Below are positions 1-5,569 of a DNA stretch of 9,119 bases, one piece after another. Position 1 is the first letter of the stretch, and every line of letters starts with the position of its first letter. A model generated the notes under the pieces. That model was not told the origin of the DNA and did no database searches. It saw only the letters and a program-made list of their open reading frames with translations. This DNA is from JBFGRM01 sp041563675 (GTDB lineage: Bacteria > Nitrospirota > Nitrospiria > Nitrospirales > Nitrospiraceae), in the NCBI GenBank assembly GCA_041563675.1, contig JBFGRM010000094.1, positions 1 to 9,119 of the forward strand. Direction: 5' to 3'. A program made the position numbers and the translations under genes.

Positions 1-96
1 CAAATCCCACGTTTCAGGTCTCAGGTCCCACGTTTTTGCGGTTCGCAGCGAAAGCAATTTTCTTTACGTGGGACCTGGAACTTGGAGCTTGAGACC
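1..96. repeat. Palindromic element with 7-bp tandem units in both arms
   Basis: The left arm (3-33) reads as head-to-tail heptamers AATCCCA, CGTTTCA, GGTCTCA, GGTCCCA, then CGT. The right arm (66-96), read on the minus strand, gives GGTCTCA, AGCTCCA, AGTTCCA, GGTCCCA, then CGT. The inner 12 bp (22-33 against 66-77) pair perfectly, and GGTCTCA (17-23) pairs with 90-96. The 32-nt spacer (34-65) is T-rich at both ends. The element lies just downstream of the small Tat protein gene on the minus strand, so the transcript could fold there and end, but termination is inference. The left boundary may extend beyond the window. Confidence 0.7.
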
Positions 97-110
97 CGGC
101 AACAGACTTC

Positions 111-383
111 TTATTGGCTACCGCCCTTGTCCTTCAGCAAACGAGCGAGCAGCGATTCCCTGATGTTCACGCCGGGCAGCACGTCGGCGTAGCTGTCGGC
201 GTAATTCAGCGTCAGCTCGATCACTTCTTCTTCATTCAGGTTATAGATCGCCGGATCGATCTCGACCTCGTCGCTCTGTGCGGAGGCTGTGCCGGACCAG
301 AGGCGCGAGGCCGAGGCAATCGGAAGTGCGGCGAGGCCGAAGGCGGCAATCCCTGAGGTTTTCAGAAAGGCTCGTCGGTTCAT
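111..383 (-). CDS. Small Tat-exported protein of unknown function
   Basis: This encodes 90 aa starting MNRRAFLKTSG, a good twin-arginine motif (RR then xFLK), followed by a hydrophobic stretch at about 12-27 and a likely cleavage site near TASAQS (33-37). The mature part is only about 54 residues, acidic in the middle (EIDPAIYNLNEEEVIELTLN), with no cysteine, heme or metal motif. The start at 383 is chosen because AGAGGTG lies 5-11 nt upstream and because the Tat motif begins there; an in-frame ATG at 461 would put 26 unlikely residues before the signal. It lies about 190 bp downstream of the HtrA-like protease gene on the same strand. Small Tat proteins of this size often accompany larger redox enzymes, but no such partner is visible here. 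It may travel as a subunit of a complex encoded beyond the left edge. Function is unknown. Confidence 0.75.
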   Translation of the reverse strand: MNRRAFLKTSGIAAFGLAALPIASASRLWSGTASAQSDEVEIDPAIYNLNEEEVIELTLNYADSYADVLPGVNIRESLLARLLKDKGGSQ

Positions 384-466
384 GGTTGCACCTCTGTAAT
401 GAGAAAGTGAGACCTCCCGGCCTGGCCGGGCAGATCTGCCGTCCTTTTCTAAGGATAGCAAACGGC

Positions 467-489
467 GGACAGGTTCACAGGACCTGTCC
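467..489. repeat. 8-bp perfect inverted repeat (short hairpin)
   Basis: GGACAGGT (467-474) and ACCTGTCC (482-489) pair perfectly around a 7-nt loop. On the plus strand it is followed by CCACTTTATTTTTAT; on the minus strand, the sense of both flanking genes, no T run follows. It sits in the 188-bp gap between the protease gene and the small Tat gene. The GGGGACAGGT-type wording resembles palindromes I associate with dispersed REP-like repeats near Y1 (RAYT) transposases, but no transposase is present. It could attenuate read-through from the protease gene; this is inference. Confidence 0.5.
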
Positions 490-571
490 CCACTTTATTT
501 TTATACCAAAAATCAACGTGTTTCAGGGGTCCTCGATGGGGGGGATCGGGGCAGGTTTTTTGCGGGGGACG

Positions 572-1639
572 TCAGAAGCGGCCCAATGTGACGACGAGGG
601 TGGCCTCCCTATGGTCCCGCAGGACCGTCATGCGCACCTGCTGTCCGGGACGAGTCCGCTCCAGGAGGTAGCTTTTGAGTTGTGCGGCCGAGACGATTTT
701 GTTCCCCTCGATCGTGAGGAGGATGTCGCCCTCCTTGAACCCGGCCTCCCTGGCCGGGCCGCTCGTGCTGGACACGGCCACGCGCCATTGCGTCCCCAGC
801 TTGACGGACGTCAGTCCCAGCCCGAGCCGGGGGAAGCCGGTCCGTTCCCCTCTGATGAGCGCATTGATGAGCCGATCCGCCAGCTGCGCGGGCACCCCAA
901 AGGCCATCCGGCTGCACCGCCGCTCGCCCTCCACTCCCTCGGTCTGAATGATGGCGTGGACGAACCCCACGAGGTCGCCGTCCGCGTTGAAAAGGCCGCC
1001 GCCCGAGTTGCCGCTGCAGGCGGTCAAATCCAGTTGCAGCAGTCGTGACTGAAGGGTGGGGAGGAAAGTGTTGGAATTGCCCACGCGGCCAAACCCGAGG
1101 GTGGGGCCCCAGCCGAGCGGATAGCCGACCGTAAACACCTCGTCGCCGGGTGCCGGCTCCTCGGCGCCGAGCGAGACCGTCCCGAGAATGGCGGGGACGG
1201 ACTCCGGATCCGCCCGGTACACGGCCAGATCCAGAAACTCGCTGAATCCGACCAGCTCCGCGGAAAGCTCGTGAAAGTCCTCGGTCAGCACCGCGATCGT
1301 CTCGGCCAGGACGGTCTGGCTTCCCTCCTGGCGCGTCACCGCGTGGCGAGCCGTTACGATATGGCCGTCTCGCAGGTGGACGCCGGTCCCACGAATCGAG
1401 AAATGTGCCTTCGACGGAGCAGCCTCCGTCCCCTGATCGGCACGGAGGACTCCAACCGTGGCCCGCTTGGCCCGATGAATCGGGTCGGCCAGACGCTCAT
1501 GTGTCGGTTGTGCTGCCGCCGTGCCGGTGGGAAGCAGCAGGATCGACACCCCCAGGGACAGGGCGGCGACTACGTGAGGGCCCCATGATTCGAGCCCTGC
1601 GGGCCCCGTATGTCCTGCTAATCGCTGCGCTCGACTCAT
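572..1639 (-). CDS. HtrA/DegP-like exported serine protease, trypsin domain plus one PDZ
   Basis: This encodes 355 aa. An N-terminal hydrophobic segment (about 22-43, ending TGTAAAQ) looks like a signal peptide or membrane anchor. A trypsin-like domain follows (about 58-262) with a complete catalytic triad: His99 in TARHAVT, Asp137 in FLDLAVY and Ser212 in GNSGGG. A C-terminal PDZ domain (about 268-353) carries a GLGLTSV strand, AREAGFKEGDILLTIEG and a PGQQV turn. Members of this family degrade or chaperone damaged envelope proteins. One PDZ makes it DegS/HtrA2-like in layout; the family is usually 350-480 aa, so it looks complete. Two cysteines (208, next to the catalytic serine, and 242) might form a disulfide, which is unusual enough to note. 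The start at 1639 has a G-rich stretch (AAAGGGGGGG) upstream as a possible ribosome site. The specific htr/deg paralogue cannot be assigned. Confidence 0.9.
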   Translation of the reverse strand: MSRAQRLAGHTGPAGLESWGPHVVAALSLGVSILLLPTGTAAAQPTHERLADPIHRAKRATVGVLRADQGTEAAPSKAHFSIRGTGVHLRDGHIVTARHAVTRQEGSQTVLAETIAVLTEDFHELSAELVGFSEFLDLAVYRADPESVPAILGTVSLGAEEPAPGDEVFTVGYPLGWGPTLGFGRVGNSNTFLPTLQSRLLQLDLTACSGNSGGGLFNADGDLVGFVHAIIQTEGVEGERRCSRMAFGVPAQLADRLINALIRGERTGFPRLGLGLTSVKLGTQWRVAVSSTSGPAREAGFKEGDILLTIEGNKIVSAAQLKSYLLERTRPGQQVRMTVLRDHREATLVVTLGRF

Positions 1640-1874
1640 GCCACCGCCCCCCCTTTGAGCCAGGGGACTCTAGCCAGCCAGGCCGGTGCCGTCAACCGTC
1701 AACTCCAACACCGCCCGTGGAGGGTCCTCCCCACCGCCCCCTGCAAAGGGTCGATGCCGCTCCCCCATAAGCGGACTAGGCTAGAGGGGCCCCTTCACGC
1801 GATACATGTACGGTCAATCCGTCGAGACCACCAATGCCGCACGCGCAAACCCTCACGCTGCCGAGGCCGATCCG

Positions 1875-2243
1875 ATGACACTTCGACTCAGGCACGATGA
1901 GCCCGAGATCACGGAGATGGATTTCAGAATCCGCTCGTATCGGCGTTTTTCCATGCAATGTCCCGTGTTTTATCTGTGCGAGAAATTCATCGCTCAGGGG
2001 ACTGTCTGGAACTTCTCTCGAAAGGGATGGCGTGTGGACGGCGAACACGACGTCCCGGTAGGGGCGGTTCTCGCCCTCTGCGTCTTTCTTCCCGACCAGC
2101 AGGTGCCGATGACGATCGAGCGGGCGATCGTGCGCTGGTCACGGGGCCAGGAATTCGGCCTGGAAACCCTTTACATGCAGCCCGAGCAGAATTCCCGATT
2201 CAAGTTTTTCGTCAAAGACCTCGTCAGAGACCTCCAGCAATAG
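1875..2243 (+). CDS. PilZ-domain protein, probable c-di-GMP receptor
   Basis: From the chosen start this is 122 aa, essentially one PilZ domain. The two signature elements are present: R20-S-Y-R-R24 (RxxxR, in RIRSYRRFSM) and N46-F-S-R-K-G51 ([DN]xSxxG). These are followed by the beta-rich core ending IERAIVRWSRGQEFGLE, typical of PilZ strands. Such proteins bind cyclic di-GMP and pass the signal to a partner, often controlling motility or polysaccharide. No output domain is attached. The start at 1875 is preferred because GAGG lies 8 nt upstream. An earlier in-frame ATG at 1806 has no ribosome site and adds a low-complexity 23-residue leader, and ATG 1917 would still keep the domain. It is divergent from the protease gene and convergent, with a 24-bp gap, to the gene ending at 2268. 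A membrane GGDEF cyclase about 3.3 kb away could supply the ligand; that link is inference. Confidence 0.85.
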   Translation: MTLRLRHDEPEITEMDFRIRSYRRFSMQCPVFYLCEKFIAQGTVWNFSRKGWRVDGEHDVPVGAVLALCVFLPDQQVPMTIERAIVRWSRGQEFGLETLYMQPEQNSRFKFFVKDLVRDLQQ

Positions 2244-2267
2244 CGGACCTGTTATCAGTCCCCTCCT

Positions 2268-3149
2268 TTAGAAACATCGATTGCTCAGGCTTCGCTCAAC
2301 GATGTCGTCATTGAGCGTCAGCGCCTTGCCCTGACGGGCGAGCCGTTGCTCCTTCGGCAGAGCATGCGGCACCTGGAGCACCAGGCGCGGCGTCTGTTCG
2401 CGGACCTCGACCCGCCACGTGCCGGACTCGTCGAACCCGACGGCCTTCTCTGCCGACACGTCCCCCCGACGAAACTCGTACAAGAACGTGCCGTCGCTGC
2501 AGAGATGCCAGACTCTGGACTCACCGCCGACCGACCGGCTCAGCCGTTGTCCCATGAGCTGCCCGTACCATGCCTTCAAGTGCGTCATCATCTCACGGCT
2601 CATGAACATGGTGGAATCGGCTAACCCAGCCAGGAGCCCTGCATAGTAGTCGCCCTCCTGCTCAGGCCCGGCGATGAAGTAGATCACCGCTTGATTGGCG
2701 GGTCCCACGAGGGCCACCGCTCTGCCCACCTGGTCTCCATGCAGATAGGACGCGTACAGGCGCATGCCCTCGCGGCGCACCGGGGCCGCCGGGTCCAGCA
2801 CGTAGGCTTCCTCCAGGGCAAAGGGCTCGCTGAGCCGGGCCTCAGCCTCCTCGACAGTCGTCTCGTCGAGCACGATCAACAGGCCCAATCCCGGCCTGCG
2901 GGAAGAGTCGAGGTGAGCGACCTGAGATCCGGCCGGAAGCCTCACGCGCCAGTGCCGCGGCACCGTGAGGGAGACGCCCAGAAAGGGAATGCGCAGCCGC
3001 GTTTCTCCATGATAGAACCGGCCGGCACGGAGGTCCTCGACGGGGTCACCACCGAAGGCCGCCTTCCCCGCCACCGGCAGCGTCCACACCACAAGGGACA
3101 GGAGCAGGACGCCGACGAAGAGTGTCGAACGCGCCAAATCTCGAAGCAT
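2268..3149 (-). CDS. Exported protein of unknown function
   Basis: This encodes 293 aa with a clear Sec signal peptide (hydrophobic 9-27, VAGKA then AFGGD). The N-terminal half (about 50-160) begins LGVSLTVPRHWRVRLPAGS, a pattern reminiscent of PsbP/DUF1795-like alpha-beta domains, but I cannot confirm membership. A helical segment follows (170-205). The C-terminal part carries WHLCSDGTFLYEF (214-226) and ESGTWRVEVR (241-250), a small beta motif I have seen at the end of several exported hypothetical proteins. Two cysteines (217, 292) lie in that C-terminal part. No catalytic motif is visible. It starts 18 bp after the Dabb lipoprotein gene on the same strand, so the two are probably cotranscribed and both products act outside the cytoplasm. 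AAGGAG upstream of the start, with a long 11-nt spacing, supports ATG 3149. Confidence 0.8.
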   Translation of the reverse strand: MLRDLARSTLFVGVLLLSLVVWTLPVAGKAAFGGDPVEDLRAGRFYHGETRLRIPFLGVSLTVPRHWRVRLPAGSQVAHLDSSRRPGLGLLIVLDETTVEEAEARLSEPFALEEAYVLDPAAPVRREGMRLYASYLHGDQVGRAVALVGPANQAVIYFIAGPEQEGDYYAGLLAGLADSTMFMSREMMTHLKAWYGQLMGQRLSRSVGGESRVWHLCSDGTFLYEFRRGDVSAEKAVGFDESGTWRVEVREQTPRLVLQVPHALPKEQRLARQGKALTLNDDIVERSLSNRCF

Positions 3150-3167
3150 GATCAGTGCCGCTCCTTC

Positions 3168-3575
3168 TCAGTCCACGAAGTCATACACCACCAGGCGCTG
3201 CACCAGTGGACGAACGACTTCGTCAAGCACCTGCTGGTGCGCCGGATGCTCGAGGTATCGGGCCAGCGCGGCTCGGTCTGTCACGGTAACCACGATTGCC
3301 ACGTCGAAGCTGCTGTCGGCGACGGCCCGGCCGGTCGGCAGCACAGGCCCCGCCTTGACGCCCTGGACCCCTGGCAGGGCTCGAAATGACTGGGCAGCCT
3401 CGATGAGCCGGCGGCACCCCGCGGGATCGCCCTTCTGCTTGAGCCAACAGATCACCACATGCTCGACAGTCGACCCCGCTCGGGTGCCGCCCCCGGAGCT
3501 GACGCAGGCGGAGAGCGTCAAAATTATGACGACCGACAAGGCGCTCCGCCCCAGGCCCCGATTGTCTATCCACAT
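3168..3575 (-). CDS. Dabb-domain (stress-responsive alpha/beta barrel) lipoprotein
   Basis: This encodes 135 aa. The N-terminus is a lipoprotein signal: basic start, hydrophobic 11-21 and lipobox LSAC with Cys24 as the lipidation site. After a Gly/Ser linker comes a Dabb-like ferredoxin-fold domain (about 37-135): VEHVVICWLKQKGD at the start, then PGVQGVKAGPVLPT, SFDVAIVVTVTDRAALARYLEHPAHQQVLDEVVRPLV and the closing strand VVYDFVD. The strand-helix order and the YLEHPAHQ signature are characteristic. Dabb proteins are small dimeric barrels, mostly cytoplasmic; some catalyse polyketide ring closure, many are of unknown role. A lipidated version points to the periplasmic face of a membrane. It is the first gene of a probable two-gene operon with the exported protein at 2268-3149. 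Only a weak ribosome site precedes ATG 3575. Confidence 0.85.
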   Translation of the reverse strand: MWIDNRGLGRSALSVVIILTLSACVSSGGGTRAGSTVEHVVICWLKQKGDPAGCRRLIEAAQSFRALPGVQGVKAGPVLPTGRAVADSSFDVAIVVTVTDRAALARYLEHPAHQQVLDEVVRPLVQRLVVYDFVD

Positions 3576-3605
3576 GGTGACGCCATCACAGGCCCTTCAT
3601 TCGAT

Positions 3606-3635
3606 ATCTTATGAGGACTCACCCCCAGCGCTCAA
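3606..3635 (-). promoter_or_regulatory. Candidate sigma70-type promoter for the lipoprotein operon
   Basis: On the minus strand TTGAGC (complement of 3630-3635) and TAAGAT (complement of 3606-3611) are 18 nt apart, each matching four of six consensus bases. The predicted start of transcription would be about 25 nt before ATG 3575. This is pattern matching by eye only. Confidence 0.35.
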
Positions 3636-3680
3636 GCGTGGTCGTCTCCAGGCCTTCCCAGTCCCCAGGGATCGACGAGC

Positions 3681-3686
3681 TATACT
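3681..3686 (+). promoter_or_regulatory. Candidate -10 box upstream of the 3732 gene
   Basis: TATACT matches five of six bases of the -10 consensus and lies 45 nt before ATG 3732, in the divergent gap between the lipoprotein operon and the two small plus-strand genes. No convincing -35 box stands 16-18 nt upstream, so an activator or another sigma factor might be needed, or the match is chance. Confidence 0.3.
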
Positions 3687-3731
3687 TAGAGGGTCGTCCG
3701 GGGAACCTCGCCGTGACGAACCTGAGCCGCG

Positions 3732-3977
3732 ATGGCCTCCAATCCTAAAACGCGTCGCAAGCACTTCGGGATCGGGTTCTGGATCTGGTGGAATCGGCCG
3801 GATGGGAGCCGCGGCGGACCCGCGCAGGTCTGGCTGCTGGCCCTGTCGCGACAGCGGCGCTGGGCCTACGTTGAGGTCCAGGGAAACGGTGTCTGGGTCG
3901 CCGAGGATTGTATCACTGAGATCGTGCGTGGATCTGGGCGACCGGAGAGCCGTGACCCGAGGAGAGGGGGCGCATGA
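3732..3977 (+). CDS. Small hypothetical protein, Trp-rich, overlapping the next gene
   Basis: This encodes 81 aa with a basic N-terminus (MASNPKTRRKHFG), then a tryptophan-rich core (FWIWWNRPDG, VWLLALSRQRRWAYVEV, GVWVAED) and a basic tail. I recognise no family. Support for it being real is the ATGA overlap with the next gene (stop 3975-3977, next ATG 3974), a typical translational-coupling arrangement, and a predicted -10 box 45 nt upstream. The alternating hydrophobic pattern suggests a small beta domain; no signal peptide is evident. The ribosome site is weak (TGAG about 6 nt before the ATG). Antisense reading of the region (3609-3995) is open too, so it could be a chance frame. Confidence 0.5.
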   Translation: MASNPKTRRKHFGIGFWIWWNRPDGSRGGPAQVWLLALSRQRRWAYVEVQGNGVWVAEDCITEIVRGSGRPESRDPRRGGA

Positions 3978-4528
3978 GCATGCGGTCATGTCCACGCTGG
4001 CCTGGTCTCACACCTTGGACGCTCATGGCGACCATCGTGCCGCTCTTGCTTCACATGAGTCTATCCAATTCCCTCGATGCGGCGGAAACGCTTCCGCCGG
4101 ATCCCGAGGACCGCTGCCTCGAATCCCTTGCCGGTGTGCACCAGCCCAATCCCAAGCAGAGCAGGGAGGCCGTCGAGCAGTTCGTGCACGCGGTCCATTC
4201 CGACGAGTGTCGTAAAAGTCTTGAGTTCGAGGAGTGGAGCACCGAGACGATTTACGACTTGATGCAGGACGCTCCGGAAACCTTCTTCACCGTGCTCATG
4301 CAAGCGCCGCCACCCGTCCAAGCCTCGGTCATCACGGCCCTGGACCACCCCGCCGACCAATTCATCGACTATGCCGCCATCTACGAGTCCATCAGCACCG
4401 GGGTTCGTGACAAACGGCTTCGTGACTACGCCTTACGTATCTTCACGCCCCACTACCAGCGCTATCTCAAAGAACAGAAGGAGTGGGAGCGACTCGAGAC
4501 ACCGAAGGGCAAGGCCCGGCAAGGCTGA
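3974..4528 (+). CDS. Exported hypothetical protein
   Basis: This encodes 184 aa. Residues 14-31 are hydrophobic (PWTLMATIVPLLLHMSLS) and are followed by SLDAAET, a plausible signal peptidase site near 36-37. The mature part is about 148 aa, acidic and helical, with two cysteines (48 and 79) that could form a disulfide, and a charged C-terminal helix (RYLKEQKEWERLETPKGKARQG). I recognise no family. The start is well supported by a strong purine-rich ribosome site (GAGGAGAGGGGG, 3959-3970) directly before ATG 3974; ATG 3980 is possible but less well spaced. It overlaps the preceding 81-aa gene by 4 bp and is probably cotranscribed with it. The gene ends 270 bp before the DUF502 gene, and hairpins start 150 bp downstream. 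Confidence 0.75.
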   Translation: MSMRSCPRWPGLTPWTLMATIVPLLLHMSLSNSLDAAETLPPDPEDRCLESLAGVHQPNPKQSREAVEQFVHAVHSDECRKSLEFEEWSTETIYDLMQDAPETFFTVLMQAPPPVQASVITALDHPADQFIDYAAIYESISTGVRDKRLRDYALRIFTPHYQRYLKEQKEWERLETPKGKARQG

Positions 4529-4554
4529 CCATTCCCCCCTCGTCGTTCCCCACC

Positions 4555-4583
4555 TTGAGTCGGTCACTCTGATCGGTTAGAGT
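4555..4583 (+). promoter_or_regulatory. Weak candidate promoter for the DUF502 gene
   Basis: TTGAGT (4555-4560) and TAGAGT (4578-4583) stand 17 nt apart, each matching four of six consensus bases. The same stretch holds a direct repeat GAGTCGGTC (4557-4565 and 4580-4588). If used, it would give a leader of about 210 nt containing the three hairpins at 4678-4762. The gap 4529-4798 contains no gene I can support. Confidence 0.25.
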
Positions 4584-4677
4584 CGGTCCTGCGACGTCCA
4601 GACGGCTGCGAGCCGACCAGTCACCCGCCTTCGCAGGGAGCCACCGCTGTCAAGTCGTGAAGGAATGCGAGACGGGT

Positions 4678-4705
4678 GCCCGCCGAAGCCTTGGCGAAGG
4701 CGGGC
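4678..4705. repeat. Hairpin A of an intergenic cluster (REP-like)
   Basis: GCCCGCC (4678-4684) pairs with GGCGGGC (4699-4705); inside, GCC (4688-4690) pairs with GGC (4693-4695), leaving symmetrical GAA/GAA internal loops. When translated, the motif gives PAEALAKAG, a spurious peptide I remember from dispersed intergenic repeats in many environmental genomes, so this is probably a repeat family and not coding. Confidence 0.6.
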
Positions 4706-4706
4706 T

Positions 4707-4729
4707 GCTTCGGCGGGTTCCGCCGAAGC
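4707..4729. repeat. Hairpin B, 10-bp perfect stem
   Basis: GCTTCGGCGG (4707-4716) and CCGCCGAAGC (4720-4729) form a perfect 10-bp stem with a 3-nt loop, one base after hairpin A, followed by TTTC. The core CGCCGAAGC is shared with hairpin A, so A and B look like related repeat units. It might act as a weak terminator for the upstream gene, but the T run is too short to be convincing. Confidence 0.65.
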
Positions 4730-4738
4730 TTTCATAGA

Positions 4739-4762
4739 CCCCACGGCTTTGAAGCCGTGGGG
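4739..4762. repeat. Hairpin C, 11-bp perfect stem, resembles an IS200/IS605 end hairpin
   Basis: CCCCACGGCTT (4739-4749) and AAGCCGTGGGG (4752-4762) are perfectly complementary around TG. Such C-rich and G-rich hairpins with a central CGGCTT are typical of the terminal palindromes of IS200/IS605 elements that Y1 transposases recognise. No tnpA or tnpB frame is nearby, so this would be a lone remnant or a non-autonomous copy. It ends 36 bp before the DUF502 start codon. Confidence 0.6.
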
Positions 4763-4798
4763 CTCCACTTGTCCACCGACCCAAGCGGGGAGCCTCCC

Positions 4799-5446
4799 AT
4801 GCCATTCGATCTGAAGAAATTTTTACGAGCGGTCAGAGACTACGAGCTGCACCGAAGGTTCGACATGAACGAGCTGGTGAAAAATTTGTTGCAGGGTTTG
4901 TTGCTGGTCGTGCCCGTCGCCGCCACGGTGGTCGTCGTGTACTTCCTCTTTACGACAGTGGACGGATGGCTCGGCTTGCCTATCCCTGGCGTCGGCTTCC
5001 TGATCGTCGTCGCCTGCATCATCTTGATCGGACGGCTCGCGTCGAACGTCTTCGTCCAGGGGACCATGAACACCGTGGACAGCCTGCTGACGCGAACCCC
5101 TTTTATTAAACTACTGTATACGTCGATCAAGGACCTGATCGAGGCCTTCATGGGGCAGAAGAAGCGGTTCGACCAGCCCGTGATCGTGACCCTCGGGTCG
5201 GGGTGGCATGCGGAGGCGCTGGGCTTCGTGACGCGGCAGAGCCTGGAGATGTTCGGTCTCCACGATCGCGTGGCCGTGTACTTCCCGCAGTCCTACAATT
5301 TCGCCGGCCAAACGTTGATCTTCCCGAGAGACCAGGTCCGGCCGGTGAATCTGCCGAGCTCCGATGTCATGGCCTTCATCGTTTCGGGCGGTGTTTCCGG
5401 AGGGATCACGGGCGGGATGACGGATGTGGTCGAAGCGGAAGCGTAA
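4799..5446 (+). CDS. DUF502 family integral membrane protein
   Basis: This encodes 215 aa. Two transmembrane segments are clear, about 29-52 (LLQGLLLVVPVAATVVVVYF) and 64-84 (GVGFLIVVACIILIGRL). The family signatures follow: TPFIKLLYTSIKDLIEAF (100-117), a cytoplasmic or periplasmic beta-rich region with VIVTLGSGWHAEALGFVT and VAVYFPQSYNFAGQTLIFP, and the C-terminal SSDVMAFIVSGGVSGG (187-202). DUF502 proteins are about 190-230 aa, related to plant LIKE-COV proteins; their biochemical role is not established. The start at 4799 is supported by GGGGAG 6 nt upstream. ATG 4866 (MNELVK), with AAGG 6 nt upstream, is an alternative that would match shorter homologues. An in-frame extension back to 4676 runs through the hairpins and is not credible. 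The gene stands alone and is convergent with the GGDEF gene, with a palindromic repeat between. Confidence 0.88.
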   Translation: MPFDLKKFLRAVRDYELHRRFDMNELVKNLLQGLLLVVPVAATVVVVYFLFTTVDGWLGLPIPGVGFLIVVACIILIGRLASNVFVQGTMNTVDSLLTRTPFIKLLYTSIKDLIEAFMGQKKRFDQPVIVTLGSGWHAEALGFVTRQSLEMFGLHDRVAVYFPQSYNFAGQTLIFPRDQVRPVNLPSSDVMAFIVSGGVSGGITGGMTDVVEAEA

Positions 5447-5456
5447 TCGGAAAAAC

Positions 5457-5556
5457 GTAATTGGGTAACTGGGTAATTAGGTAATTGGGGAGCTGTGCCT
5501 GGCGGTTCGGGTACGCCTCTCCTAGGTCTTCCCCAGTTACCCAATTTCCCAGTTAC
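5457..5556. repeat. Palindromic element with 8-bp tandem units in both arms
   Basis: The left arm (5457-5490) is GTAATTGG, GTAACTGG, GTAATTAG, GTAATTGG, then GG. The right arm (5531-5556), read on the minus strand, is GTAACTGG, GAAATTGG, GTAACTGG, then GG. The arms can therefore pair over about 26 bp with few mismatches, around a 40-nt GC-rich spacer. It sits in the 123-bp gap between two convergent genes, where it could work as a two-way terminator. The layout is the same as in the 7-bp unit element at 1-96, with a different unit sequence. Confidence 0.75.
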
Positions 5557-5569
5557 TTGTTTGCCTTCC

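Noticed and set aside
1..96. CRISPR-like or phage attachment site
   Set aside because: Units are 7 bp and contiguous with no spacers, and no integrase or cas gene is present.
278..1048. Long plus-strand open frame (256 codons)
   Set aside because: It is antisense to the well-supported protease gene and the Tat gene, and its translation is Arg/Pro/Gly-rich without family motifs; high GC makes such antisense frames common.
1806..1874. Upstream start of the PilZ protein
   Set aside because: ATG 1806 has no ribosome site and adds a nondescript leader; ATG 1875 has GAGG at the right distance.
2691..3389. Plus-strand open frame of 232 codons
   Set aside because: Antisense to the exported protein and the lipoprotein, both of which have clear signal peptides; no domain is seen.
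3609..3995. Minus-strand open frame of 128 codons
   Set aside because: It covers the divergent promoter gap and the 81-aa gene; low-complexity Ser/Pro/Arg composition and no ribosome site. It remains the main rival to the 81-aa gene.
3148..4215. Plus-strand open frame of 355 codons
   Set aside because: It runs antisense through the Dabb lipoprotein and out of frame through the two small genes; composition is Ser/Arg/Pro-rich without family features.
4676..4798. N-terminal extension of the DUF502 protein
   Set aside because: The extension is translated from the hairpin repeats (PAEALAKAG type) and does not belong to the family; a good ribosome site precedes ATG 4799.
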